From Sesamum alatum (Eukaryota; Streptophyta; Magnoliopsida; Lamiales; Pedaliaceae), in the NCBI GenBank assembly GCA_034509735.1, contig JACGWO010000005.1:24298383-24362382 (forward strand): a stretch of 64,000 bases of DNA, in the 5' to 3' direction. Each line of letters starts with the position of its first letter. Positions within the stretch are counted from its first letter, which is position 1. The position numbers and the translations under genes are program-made. Of the stretch, positions 23,652 to 35,044 are shown piece after piece. The notes under the pieces were generated by a model. It had not been told where the DNA came from. It saw nothing but the letters and a program-made list of their open reading frames with translations, and searched no databases.

Positions 23652-25652
23652 TGAAAGAAATCGGTGGATCGTCCCGGGAATTGCGCGAATGCGGAAGTGC
23701 GATAAAAATAAACATACGAAAAATAAAAGCATGCTTTTAATTTAAAAGAACACGCTCAAGGGGTGTACCCTTGAGGTTCCCGGGCGTTCGGTGTATCTCA
23801 TGATTATAAAGCATGTAAAGAAATCATGGAGGCCATAGAGTTGAAAATTAAAGAGGGACGAAAAAGTAAAACGAGACCTACCCGTTGTCGTTTTCGTCTT
23901 CAACGGCTACTCGCGTTGTTCCCCGTTTTGCATCGAGATCTCGTTCTTGAGACCCTCCAAATCGTGACACACGATCCACCCACGTATCTTGCACGTCGTG
24001 CTAGCAATGAACAAGTGTATATTTTTGGAGTGGATGAATCAACAACACGTTATCAATTAACGGTATTGATTCATCTAAGTTCTAATGTTCCAAGAACAAA
24101 AAGAACTAAGAAAAATATTTTCTTGTTGGAGAAAGAGAGAGGGGCGGACGAGAGGTAAGGAGAAGGGGAGCGTGTGTGTTGTGTGTGTTTTCAAGAATCA
24201 TCATCCTTCAATTGTTTGGAGGCTAGAGGTTTATATAGAGGAGGAGTTTAATCCTCTTTAAACTCCAACTCTAAGAACTCTAATTTGACTAGGATTTTGA
24301 CCTAGTCAAAGTCCTAGTCAAACTAGTGTTTGACCTAGTCAAACGAATCCTAGCCTTCCATCTCCCCTTTCCATCTCAACCGTTGATTTTAATTTAATGG
24401 AATATTTAAATCCCATTAAATATTCCAAAAGGCTAAAAGAATAAATATAATATAATAAATAAATATTATTATTATTCTAAGCCCATTAAATCAGCCCTTT
24501 AATAAATCCTATTTATTAATTTAATTCCCTTTATCAAATAGAAGGAATTAATTTCTCCAAGAAAATATAGGACCCGATTAAATCTAATTTAATCATTCCT
24601 TTACTCCAATATTTAATTCCAAATTAAATACTAAGTGTGTGTGGATAGTGTGTGACTCTTTAGGTTCACCTTTCAGCTAGACTTGGTCGGATTCCCAGAA
24701 TCCGTCCGTTACCATGGGTGGCCATCTAGCAACGGTCCATGGCACTAGAGACTAGGTGAAATATTCGGGGATGAACATTTAGGCTCTAAACAGTACACTT
24801 GTCCTTCTATCTTCGGTCTCATCACTTAGGGTCTAGGGCACGGAAAATGCAGGTACCCATTTTGGACCTAAGTGTCGGTCTGTCCTTACTAAACGCCGCA
24901 AGGGAAACCTTTCCCTTCTTTTCAGTTACTGTGGCCACAGATTTCAGGGACAAGACACAGAGCATACATGAGACTCAACTGTCAATACCTTTTGACAGGA
25001 GACAGATCCTTTCTTGGAAACTACTGTCACTTTGTACACCCGAGCTGCACTAGACATGGCTTATGACTACTCAAGAGTATTTTTGGCAATCTCTCACCAT
25101 ATCTAAGATACAGACCTGATGCACAGGTAAACTCAGCAGTTCCTCAAGTCAAAGGACTTGGCCTGTACTGTTGGAACCGGAATACACGTCATACTTTGCT
25201 GACCATACTCAAGGTCCTCCGTAAGACGGTTCCCGCGAGTCACCTCAGTCAGCTACTTCCTAGCATGCTGACCCACTAACACTGCTTAGACGACCTTCGT
25301 CACCCGTCGATGAAATACGACAGCAGATGCTTAGTGCAAGTCTCAAAGGGAATCCTGGTACCCATTTTCGGGATTCCTTGACTTGGAGATTTCCGGACTA
25401 ATTCGGTAAGACTGATTTCATGGACCTACCTCCAAGCGTAGTCCCCAGTCCCCGAAATCGTTTCTCAGTCCGTGGGCTTTGTTTGCGTAGTGAACAGAAA
25501 TGTAAATGCAGATAAGTGAACGTAAACAAAGTATTGCCATATGAATTTTCACTTCTTTATTCATAAATGGTTTTATCAAATACCTAAAAATTGTCTAGAC
25601 ATAGGTTACATATTCCTGCCAAAATTGGCTTACATGGTCACCTATTCTAACA
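23652..25652 (-). repeat. Copia A LTR2 (5' LTR, also 3' LTR of partial copy)
   Basis: This LTR is about 2001 bp with TG and CA ends. It has a PBS on its left and a polypurine tract (25653-25667) on its right. It therefore serves as the 5' LTR of internal region 1 and the 3' LTR of a second partial copy. It is nearly identical to LTR1. The TATA box is near 24229-24240 and the CCATGG block at about 24708-24750. Confidence 0.93.
23755..23775 (-). other. LTR stem-loop, LTR2
   Basis: CTCAAGGG pairs fully with CCCTTGAG around GTGTA (plus-strand reading). Confidence 0.72.
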
Positions 25653-26489
25653 ATCTCCCATTTGACCTTTAAAGCCAATTGCCCATATGCTTAATCCCCA
25701 TCTTCTCAAGATGTTGCGTATGAGCGCTATGCGACATAGGCTTTGTCAGCGGATCTGCTGTGTTGTCTGCCGAGTTGACTTGGTCCATCCGGACGTCACC
25801 TCTTCCTACCATTTTCTCTAAGAAGATGGTAGCGTCTAAGAATGTGTTTGGAACGGTGATGAGATCTCGGTTTTTTTGCTTGCGCTATAGCGCCGTTGTT
25901 ATCACAGAAGATGACAACGGGCTCGGCGATGCTAGGCACCACACCCAACTCTTGGATGTAGTTTCTCACCCAAACCGCTTCCTTAGCAGCTTCTGAAGCT
26001 GCTATGTATTCAGCCTCTGTGGTGGAGTCAGCAATGGTTGCTTGCTTGGAACTTTTCCAAGCTACTACTCCTCCATTGAGTTTGAATACGTACCCCGATT
26101 GAAAACTTGGCATCATCGTCATCAGACTGGAAGCTAGCGTCACTAAAGCCTTCCAGAATTAGTTCTCCATTACCATAGACTAGGAACATTTCCTTAGTCC
26201 TCCTTAGGTACTTAAGGATGCCCTTAACAACATTCCAATGTGCCTCTCCTACGCAGGACTGATATCTGCTTGTCACGCTCAAAGCGTACGCAATGTCCGG
26301 CCTAGTGCAGTGGACCGCATATTGTATGCTACCTACGGCAGAAGCATAGGGGATGACCTTCATCCTTTCAAGTTCCTCATCAGTCTGTGGGGACTGTTTC
26401 TTGGATAACTTGATCCCATGCCTCATTGGAAGGAATCCTCGTTTGGAGTTGTCCATTCGATATCTCTTTAGGACTTTCTCCATATATGA
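25653..26489 (-). pseudogene. Second copy of A pol, 3' end only
   Basis: This is the polypurine tract and the last part of pol, from MEKVLKRYRMDNSKRG through RNase H. It is nearly identical to 15888-16722. It has two single-base insertions relative to internal region 1, near 25812-25816 and 26101-26104, which shift the frame. It ends abruptly at CATATATGA, where it joins an internal LTR segment with only about two bases of shared sequence. Gag, protease, integrase and most of RT are missing from this copy. Confidence 0.92.
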
Positions 26490-26985
26490 CTTGGCCTGTA
26501 CTGTTGGAACCGGGAATACACGTCATACCTTGCTGACCATACTCAAGGTCCTCCGTAAGACGGTTCCCGCGAGTCACCTCAGTCAGCTGCTTCCTAGCAT
26601 GCTGACCCACTAACACTGCTTAGACGATCTTCGTCACCCGTCGATGAAATACGACAGCAAATGCTTAGTGCAAGTCTCAAAGGGAATCCCGGTACCCATT
26701 TTCGGGGTTCCTTGACTTGGAGATTTCCGGACTGATTCGGTAAGACTGATTTCATAGACCTACCTCCAAGCGTAGTCCCAGTCCCCGAAATCGTTTCTCA
26801 GTCCGTGGGCTTTGTTAGCGTAGTGAACAGAAATGTAAATGCAGATAAGTGAACGTAAACAAAGTATTGCCATATGAATTTTCACTTCTTTATTTATAAA
26901 TGATTTTATCAAATACCTAAAAATTGTCTAGACATAGGTTACATATTCCTGCCAAAATTGGCTTACATGGTCACCTATTCTAACA
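26490..26985 (-). repeat. Copia A LTR3, U3 fragment
   Basis: These 496 bp correspond to 15391-15887 of LTR1 and end with CCTATTCTAACA beside the right TSD. The R and U5 parts are deleted together with the leader, gag and most of pol of the second copy. Confidence 0.92.
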
Positions 26986-27806
26986 GGATGGCAGTTCATG
27001 AAATTAGTTTCTGCTGATCGGCCTGAAACACTCCGAGTCAAGGAATCTCGAGTTAGGGTATTGAGAATCCGTTTGAGACTTGCACTAAGCAATTGTAGTC
27101 GCGTTTCATCGACAAGTGACGAGGCTCGCCCATGCAATGTTAGTGGGTCAGCCAGCTGGGTGCCAGCTGACTGAAGTGACTCATGGGAACCATCATATGG
27201 AAGATCTTGAGTAGGGTCGGTCTGTATGACTTGTATTCCCGATTCCAACAATACGGATTTGATCCTCAGACTTGAGGGACTACTGAGATCACCTACACAC
27301 CGTGCCTGTATCTTAATTTGGCAAGAGGCTACCAAGTCAAGTAACTCGGTTGTCATAAGCCTTATCTAGTGTAGTCAAAATGTGTAGTGTGGACAGTAGG
27401 TCCTAAGAGAGGATCCATCTCCTATCAAAAGGGTTGACAGTAATGTCTCACTTTACTTTTAGACTCGTTCCCAATAAATCTGTGGCCACAGTGACTGAAC
27501 AATGGGATAGAATCCCTGTGACGTTTAGTGTGGACGAGCCAAGGCTTAAGTCGAGAATGGGTACCAACATCCTAAAGATCCATACCCTAGACTATAACTG
27601 TGAGATGGTAGATGGAAGGATAAATGTATTGGAGAGCCTAAATGTTCACGCCATAAATATTACCTAGTCTCTAGTACCATGGACCGTTGCTAGACGACCA
27701 CCCATGGTGACGGACAAATTCCCTTCATGAGATGATTGGAGATTCGGCCAAGTCTAGCTGAGGGTGAACCTAAAGAGTCACACACAATCCGCCGGTGACA
27801 AAGGAT
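26986..27806 (+). repeat. Copia X 3' LTR, second part
   Basis: It starts with the right TSD copy GGATG and follows the 5' LTR of X from about 5932 to about 6753, including the CCATGG block at about 27677-27715. At AAGGATCTAA it changes to sequence of the Y LTR, so the R and U5 parts of X are missing. Confidence 0.88.
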
Positions 27807-28281
27807 CTAATTTTCTCCAAGATTTTACTTTTGGTCTTCTTGATTTATTCAAGGTAGAACATAAGAGACATCGATAGCGTTAATCAATAGCGTGTATCGA
27901 TGTCTCTTCTCCCCTAAACGATTTCTTCTAGCACGGGACTTCGTTGCTTTCCTATGTAGTGTGTGGACGATTTAGAGGATCTCTACTTTGAGATTTTGGT
28001 GCAAAATGTGGAACAATGCGTGTAGCCGAACGAAGATGACTACGAGAGGTAACGTCATCTTTTACGTTTCTTGTTCTAAATTCTAATGGCCTCCATGTTG
28101 TGTTTTCTTGAACATGAAATACACCAAACGCCCGGAGAATGAAGGGCACACCCCTTGATCCGTTTATGTATGAACGATGCATGCTTTAATTCCATTTAAT
28201 TTATGCTTTGCAATTTTATTATGCAACCTATCGCGCTTCTGCATTCATGCTCCCTCTCCCGGGATGATCTGTTCACTTTCA
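27807..28281 (+). repeat. Copia Y 5' LTR, R/U5 end
   Basis: It closely matches 29808-30281 and is clearly diverged from the end of the X 5' LTR. It ends GTTCACTTTCA before an exact PBS. It is joined to U3 sequence of X, making a chimeric LTR. The stem-loop (about 28142-28155) is degenerate here: AAGGG, CACAC, CCCTT. Confidence 0.82.
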
Positions 28282-28282
28282 G

Positions 28283-28296
28283 TGGTATCAGAGCCC
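28283..28296 (+). promoter_or_regulatory. Primer binding site of Y
   Basis: TGGTATCAGAGCCC is exact and lies one base after the LTR end. Confidence 0.93.
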
Positions 28297-29366
28297 AGTT
28301 CAGTGTATAGGCCTAGAATTTTATGTGCCATATGTGTTTAAGCATGATCAACGTGTTTTAATTTACGTTTGAAGCATGTTTAGCGTAGATCCTGATTGGC
28401 GTTTAATATTGCATGGGATTTTGGATCTTGGATTTCTTGAATGTGTATATACATGTTCTTGGGATGGATTTGTCTTATGGTTCAAAAAATTGCATGAAAA
28501 AGTCGAAAAAGGGTGAAAAACATCGAACTGGCAGCAACAATACGTTGGCCGCGTAAATAGGGGCACGGCCGGGGGCCTGTTAAGTGCATGGGACCAAAAG
28601 TATTACTTTTTGAAAGTTATGGGTCCAAAAGTGAAAATTTCATAATATTTGGGACCAAAAGTGAGAATCTGATAACATATGGGACCAAAAGTGTAAAAAC
28701 CCTAATGGCCACGTGCGAAACATGTGGTGTTTTCCGTTAAAAAATTTAACGGAAAGGTGGCATGGGACTAAAAGTGCTACTTTTTAGAAGTTATGGGACC
28801 AAAAGTGAGAATCCTATAATCAAAGGATCAAAAGTGGAAAGGCCCTAAATTACAGGACGAAAAGTGTTATTTCCCCTCAAAGTGAGGAAGCTAGTTTCAG
28901 TCAATTGTGTGGTCTCACGAGTCGTGGCACATCTCTTGTCCTGAAACTAAGCTGCACGTTTATTTTGAACGAAGTGAATACACTCCTATTACTTGTCTCA
29001 CGAGTCGTGAGGGTAGCAGTGAGTGCTATTATTCGGTTGATGGGTCGGGACTAACGCCTGAATAACGTGATTTGCTTGGAGTCTCGAGATCATGTAAAAG
29101 GGTGAGGCAAAATATCTTAGAAATCTCGTTGGACGAGAATGGTATGGAATACCTTCCACAAGGCTATTTTCCATGCGAATCGTAAAATTGGGGTATGGAG
29201 AATTTCATTTTTGGATCCCAAGACCACTAGAAATCCGTTTCCTGAAACCCCATTTGAAAGTGATGGGTTTTCGTAGAAATAGTAGGAGAGGTTAAGGACT
29301 AAAGACCGAGTCTTCACTGTAATATTACTTCATTCTGCTTATTATTTTCTGCTTCATATATTTTGA
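28297..29366 (+). other. Leader of copia Y
   Basis: This non-coding leader begins with the same post-PBS sequence as X. From about 28888 it again follows the X leader (counterpart near 9175). The middle is replaced by an unrelated repeat-rich segment (28578-28880), and the CpG-rich island is reduced to about 28545-28580. Confidence 0.75.
28578..28880. repeat. ACCAAAAGTG repeat segment with central palindrome
   Basis: GGGACCAAAAGTG-like units recur about seven times (near 28589, 28622, 28651, 28681, 28765, 28797, 28826) at roughly 30-bp spacing. In the middle, near 28733-28757, is the near-palindrome TTTCCGTTAAAAAATTTAAC plus GGAAA. It is absent from the leaders of X, A and C, so it looks like a small inserted element. 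Its family is not known to me. Confidence 0.65.
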
Positions 29367-29486
29367 ATGTCTAAGTATCCACCAAATGCGTTACTAGAGG
29401 CTAGTTAATGGAACCAACTACACGAATTGGCTGTGAAATCTTAAAATGGTCTTACATTTCCAGAACCTTAACTCACATGCCGGATG
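29367..29486 (+). pseudogene. Copia Y gag fragment
   Basis: It begins MSKYPPNALLEAS, recognisably the Gag N-terminus of this family. Stops follow at the Trp/Gln-rich start of the domain. After about 40 codons the sequence jumps into LTR. Nothing of pol remains. Confidence 0.75.
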
Positions 29487-30281
29487 AGGACTATTGGACC
29501 TTTGGACAATTTAATTTAGAATTAAACAGGTCCATAAAGCCCATCAAAAAATGGATGGACGAGATTGATCTAGAGATTGATGAGATGAAGTGCCATGATT
29601 AATTTGACTTAATCAAAGCTAGTTTGACTAGGATTTGAGTAGGTCGAAAATCCTAGTCAAACTGTGCCTCTTTAGAAGAGGTTGAGTAGGAATAGAAAAA
29701 ATATGTTTCCTATAGATACTCAAAAACACACACACATACACACACCTACTAATCCCTACACTTTTCATCTCACATATCTCTCTCACAATCTCGTCCACTC
29801 TCTCTAATTTTCTCCGAGATTTTACTTTTGTTCTTCTTGATTTATTCGAGTTAGAACATAAGAGACATCGATAGCGTTAATCAATAGCTTGTATTGATGT
29901 CTCTTCTCCCCTAAATAATTTCTTGCTAGTACGGGACTTCGTTGCTTTCCGGTGTACTGTGTGGACAATTTAGAGGATCTCTACTTTGAGATCTTGGTGC
30001 AAAATGGGGAATAATGCGTGTAGCTGAACGAAGATGACTACGAGAGGTAACGTCCTCTTTTACGTTTCTTGTTCTAAATTCTAAGGGCCTCCATGCTGTG
30101 TTTTCTTGAACATGAGATACACCAAACGCCCGGGAGAATCAAGGGCACACCCCTTGTTCCGTTTATGTATGAACCATGCATTCTTTAAATTTCATTTAAT
30201 TTATGCTTTGCAATTTTATTATGCAACCCATCGCGCTTCCGCATTCGCGCCCCCTCTCCCGGGATGATCCGCTCGCTTTCA
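29487..30281 (+). repeat. Copia Y 3' LTR, 5'-truncated
   Basis: It enters the LTR in mid-U3 and continues through a (CA)-rich tract near 29728-29745 to the end CTCGCTTTCA. The last 475 bp closely match 27807-28281. The stem-loop near 30140-30156 keeps CAAGGG, CACAC, CCCTTG. The next bases, ACAGT (30282-30286), would be the right target-site copy; no left copy is seen. Confidence 0.82.
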
Positions 30282-31136
30282 ACAGTATCTAATACCCAGA
30301 AACCATCGTTAACTAAAAGAAAGAACATACCAGACCATTCTTGCAGTCTGCAAGGAATTTCTTGCAATTCATTTTTCAATGCCCAAGTTCGCACCAACAG
30401 TGACGCTTGTCTTGTGGTCAATTTCTTGCCCCAAACATGGTCACCCTTCTTTTTGTTGTTCTTAACGAAACCTTTTTCTTTCTTTCCCTTCCCCTTCTTT
30501 GGTTAAGGGCCTTAGGAGTTGAGGACGAACCAACCAAGAGAACGGGTTTCTCCTTGTTGAAGGTGGACTTTGCCATCTTCAACATGTTCACAAGTTCATG
30601 CAGACTAACTTCCATATTTTACATGTTGAAGTTTACGACAAAGTTGTCAAATGAGCTTGGCAACAATTGCAGGATCAAATCTAAGGCTACATCAACATCT
30701 GATATGACATCAAGTCTTTCAAGCTTTTCAATAAGGCCTAACATTTTCAATCCATGTTCTTGGATTGATTGGCCTTCCGTAATATGAGTTCGAAAGAGCT
30801 GATTTCATAGTTGATACCTTGCTACTCTTGAATGTTCAACAATTCTTGCAAGTGTTTGTGGATATCTACAGCATCTCGCATGTGGATATGTTGTTTTTGA
30901 AGCTCATCTGATGCTAGCATGTACCATCAAGCTTGGAGATTATCATCAAGTTGGTTTTGACATTCTCTAAGCTCATCCTTTGTGCATCCTCTGGAGGATG
31001 AGGCCTAAGCGTGAACTCTAAGACATAAGCCCTCTTTCACTTTCAAGGAGAATCTTAAGATTTTGAAGCCAAATGATATAATTAGGGCCCATGAGTCTGT
31101 GTGCATCAAGAATTGATTCAAGTGAGTTTTTGACAT
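30282..31136 (-). pseudogene. Old copia O Gag and protease start, decayed
   Basis: On the minus strand Gag starts at 31136 (MSKNSLESIL after allowing one frameshift), followed by GPNYIIWLQNLKILLESE. Further down are HELVNMLKMAKSTF, a basic stretch and a zinc-knuckle remnant. The protease start is GFWVLDT at about 30290-30310. The frame has many stops and shifts. It is a copia Gag of a different, older subfamily than X, A, C and E. The sequence breaks off in the protease at the Y insertion, and the downstream RT part is at 3909-5717. Confidence 0.75.
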
Positions 31137-32542
31137 TTTAAGAAAAAATCTACAAGAGACAAATAACCAAGTATAAGTATTCACTCATTCATTGCATTTC
31201 ATTTATAACACAAGTCTTTATTCTATAATTTTCTTCCACTATTTTGTCAAAGTTCCATCACCCTCTCATGAAAAACTGATAGATCATATTTCTTAATGGA
31301 CTTGAAGCCTGAATGCAAATATTCCATGTCTCATTTGCAAGTCCATGAAACATTCCATAAGGTAATCAACATTTGCTAATTTCATTGAATGAAACCTTTA
31401 GGTTATTTTGCTACGTTGTTCTCATAGGTTCCATTTGGTGGTCACCATATAGTAGTCAACGTCAAGCAGGAGACATCATACGTCTATGTAATGTTTCATC
31501 AAAGCGTTTCACTCCTGCTGTCAGCGCAAGGTGTTCCATTATGCTTAATAGTGCACACAAATTTCCCCTATTCAAGGCATTTCACATTTGGGTCTTAACT
31601 CCAAGATTGGGATAGCATCATAACGGATACTACTTATGATGGAAAGCATGGATGCATTAAGTCCAATTTGATATACCCATTTTTGCTTGTTATAAATAAA
31701 AATGGGGATTTTTATTTCGAATTGAAACGTTGTTAAATGAGGGTTCAAATCATTGGATTTTTTTTATAAACATTTCATGCTCTCATCTAATGGGGTTTGT
31801 TTTCTTTATTCTATCCTAGTGACTAGCACAAGCAATCATCAATAGGAACTGTTGAACCCCATAAATGTAGGTAAGTGTTTAGGGGTTTATAGTGAAGGTA
31901 AAGTTATTCTGCCTGCTCTCAATGCTCGAATAAGTGCCCAATGAACTGTGTAAAGCATGCAAAATAAGACCCCGTTAGGGCCAAGGGGATCTAAAGTCAG
32001 TATGTGAAGGTATCTAAAGAGATAAGTATGTGAAGGTATCTAAAGAGATAAGAGCAATAGTTGGAGAGACAAAAGTTATACCTATTGGTGGAGTGCCTAT
32101 ATTTATAGATGATGGTGGATTACACGATTGTATGTGCACCCTAGATTAGATATTAGATCAATGGTGTGCAATGGACCGCACATATCTACAGTAACAATGA
32201 CAGGTGTGGGCGGACAAAAGTTGTGCCACTGCTAAAAGTGGTCGGTCCTTAATAGTGAAGGACGTCCGTCCTATTCACCAAGTATGAAGGTCTCTGCAAT
32301 ACCTCTGGACTTAGGAAAATAATCAATAATATTCCTGAGTTGACCTTAAGCTGAGGAGCCCCTATTGGGGGTCCATCTGGAGCCTTTCTCGCGGAGGTCT
32401 CCGAACTGAGTTTTCAATGTGCGGTTGAAGGTATCCTGAGTGTTCCTTGAATAACCCTAGATCAGAAATCCCCCCGTTTATCAAGGTTTGGGAGTCATGG
32501 CTCAGTAAGTGGATTCAAAGTGACCTTCAAGCTGCTTCTATT
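31137..32542. other. Leader of O, then unclassified sequence
   Basis: Up to about 31850 this is probably the leader of O, since it lies upstream of its gag; I found no PBS or 5' LTR. About 31850-32540 is unlike the rest of the window. It has a possible TATA-like stretch (TATATTTATAGATG, near 32097), a 26-bp tandem duplication and a GC-richer part near 32340-32420. No protein-like frame was seen. Confidence 0.4.
31999..32050. repeat. 26-bp tandem duplication
   Basis: The unit beginning AGTATGTGAAGGTATCTAAA occurs twice in direct succession with no difference. Confidence 0.92.
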
Positions 32543-32559
32543 ACTGTGAAAAAATGCGG

Positions 32560-33275
32560 TAATTGCAACGGGAATAGGAACAGTTTTTTTAATATTTGGA
32601 ACGGTAAATAGATCACTATATTCATTTGGACAGGTATTAGGAACGGTTCAGGAACGGGAGGCTATCCGTTGCAAGGAGAGGCATTCCTAATAATTAGGAA
32701 TGGGAGAAGGTCAACCGTTCCACTTTAGGAACGGTTGTTGGCATACAATTGCTTTTACCGTTCCTAATTACCTTTGTATGTATGAATTTGTAATTTTTGC
32801 ATTTGGAACACTTTATAAATTTTTGGAACGGTCATATCAAAAGAAATATGCGCAATTAGGAACGGTCGTTAGAATACGTTTTGGAATTGTCAGCATAAGT
32901 TGAAAATACATTTTAGCACTGTTTCTGGAATACGTCTTGGAACGGTCGTGTTTGCAAGTTAGGAACGGTCACTGGAATACATTTTGACACGATCCTTGGG
33001 AACAGATTTTGTACTCCTAATTTGGAATACGATATTGGACCGATTTTTTGTATTGTATTTAGAATGCAAACCTAACAACGAAAGCACTGAATTTGGAATA
33101 CATGTAGGAACGGTCTATCCATAATTTGGAATTCGTTTTTACCCGCGCTTAGGAACGGTTGTCATATAAATTTGGAATGGTTGTTTACCCGGTAATAGGA
33201 ACGACCACTTCTTCTAAACAGTCAAAGATTGGAACGGTTTGTAAACGCTCTATGACCGTTGAAAGTACCATTCCT
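32560..33275. repeat. CACTA subterminal repeat array
   Basis: The 10-base motif AGGAACGGTC and variants (TGGAACGGT, ACCGTTCC) recur at least a dozen times in both orientations. Examples are near 32642, 32731, 32825, 32860, 32940, 32964, 33108, 33153 and 33230. Such arrays near the ends of CACTA elements are the binding sites of the TNPA-class protein; that role is inferred here. Confidence 0.85.
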
Positions 33276-33438
33276 AAATAATGAATTATTAATTTTTTTA
33301 TGGTAACAATTATTATCATTAAAATATATATTAAATTATTAATAATATTTTTGAATTTGGTTTTATAATTATTATTTAAATATAAAAAAATACATAATTT
33401 AGAAATAAAAATTATATTAAATGCGAACATTATCCAAT

Positions 33439-35044
33439 TTAATTACAAAAATAAAAAAAAAAGAAAAAAGTCCTAAATCTACTCCTCGTCCGCCTTGTCC
33501 TCGTCCATCTCGTCAACGTTTGGGAGGAGGGGTCTCTAGGAGGCCGTGACAGGCCGACGCCGGAGTGACTGGTTTGCAATGCCTTCATCATGCCCATCAT
33601 GTCCACCATCATCTCCTCGAGGCGGACTATCCGACCCTCCAGGTTTGATGAAGGCGGTGGCGGTGGTGATGGCGAGGTAACGGTTTGGCTGAGACCGTGG
33701 GCCTCATAACCAAGACCGAATAATCGACCCTTGTTCTTGCCCCCGACCGTAGCCGGCCACATCTCATCCTCGGTCTGCGCCACCGAGCCCTCTGATTCGG
33801 ACGGAGCATCCCCAGGATTGGCCGTGGCCTGAGACTGGTGATTCTCCAACATCTTCTGGAATGTCTCCTATAAAAATAGTTAGAATAAATTAGAATATTT
33901 TCAAACATTAAAAAAAATAAATTAGAATATGAAATGTACAACTTACCGCCACCTCCGCTGCCCTCGGTCCGCTCCAGCCGCCGTCGGCCTTCTTCTTGTA
34001 GCATCTGGAGAATAACTCCATCTGCTTCACTGGCCGGCCGAGCTGCTCATCCTGTAAAAAGAAATGGGAAACAATTATTACAATTTTAATTTAATAATAA
34101 TAAATACTTTAAATAACATTAAACATCTTACCATCTTCCGTTTGTGCATATCTACGGAGACAGAATCCCCGCGGTACACAGTAGCGGATGCGGCTGGGTT
34201 GGCGGACCGGTTCGCCTTGTTCTACGCACACTCCTCCTTGAACTCCAGGGACTCCCAGTACAGGAGGAGCTACCGCCAGACCTCGTTCGCCAGCCATAGA
34301 GGCTTTTGCAGGGACTATCTGGCGAGGACGAACTTCCCCGCCCAGACGTGGAAGATCTTGAACATTGCCTTGTCGTCGCAGTCCCACCAGTACGTCATCC
34401 GTATTAATAAATGTATATATATATATATATCAGAACTGAAATTGTTAAAATATTTAAAATAAAACTTTAATTGATAACTGAAATTAACCTTACCTTCAGG
34501 CTCTCAAACCAGAAATGTTAGTGCTCTGGCGAGACCTTTCGCAAACTGCCCCAAGGGTGGGGATAGTGTCCTCGGACCACCGCGTTGATGTGCTTGTGTA
34601 CCTTCCGATCCCTCCTGAAATTATATAATAATTAGTGTGGGATTAAAATAATAATTTAAATTACCAAAAAAATTGAAAAAAATGTAAATATACCTCGCGT
34701 TGGCGAGTGTGATGTACTGGCGTGCGGATTGTGGCGGGGAGTGGTGGGGTCGGTGGGGGTGGTGGTGGTGGGCAGCCCATGGACGGGCCAGATCTACCGC
34801 CGGTGCGGTAGTGGATGGTCCGCCACCCTCCTCGACGTGTGCAATGCTAGACGGACCGGGCTGCTGCTGATTCGGCGCAGGTGCTGCCAGTGCCTGCTCT
34901 GACGGTGGTGGTGCTTGGAACACTACTTCCCCATCCTAGGAAGTAGCACCGGCCGGCGGTATGGCCGGTGAGCCGCGGCCCGCGGCCACGACCACGGCTG
35001 CGACCACATCCACATCCTCGAGGTGGAAAATCCCGACCAGACAT
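33439..35044 (-). pseudogene. TNPA-like plant transposase (Transposase_24 type)
   Basis: This minus-strand gene has at least four exons, judged from homology-like blocks and AT-rich gaps. About 35044-34690 encodes a Pro/His-rich N-terminus (PPPSEQALAAP, then QQQPGPSS). About 34620-34500 encodes RDRKVHKHINAVVRGHYPHPWGS. About 34400-34130 encodes CDDKAMFKIFHVWAGKFVLAR, then WLANEVWR and YWESLEFKEECA-NKANRS, the typical plant transposase core. About 34052-33439 encodes DEQLGRPVKQMELF, ETFQKMLENHQSQAT, DEMWPATVGGKNKGRLFGLG, a Pro tract and a short coiled-coil-like end (LEGRIVRLEEMMVDMMGMMKAL). Several stops interrupt the 34130-34400 block. In En/Spm the protein binds the subterminal repeats. This copy is probably dead. 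Confidence 0.75.

Larger units (their letters stand above)
13891..26985 (-). mobile_element. Copia A composite with three LTRs, TSD GGATG
   Basis: A minus-strand Ty1/copia insertion is bounded by TG and CA ends and a perfect 5-bp duplication, GGATG, at 13886-13890 and 26986-26990. On the plus strand the order is LTR1, internal region 1 (split by solo LTR S), PBS, LTR2, a piece of a second internal region, and a piece of LTR3. Since the outer ends share one TSD, this arose from one insertion. It was probably extended by recombination between LTRs and then partly deleted. It is the least decayed large element in the window. Confidence 0.9.

Noticed and set aside
28578..28880. CRISPR-like spacing of ACCAAAAGTG units
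   Set aside because: Units are imperfect, intervals are themselves similar, and the context is a plant retrotransposon leader.
34064..34462. Plus-strand 132-codon frame
   Set aside because: It runs antisense to a recognisable TNPA-like exon (NKANRS core) on the minus strand.
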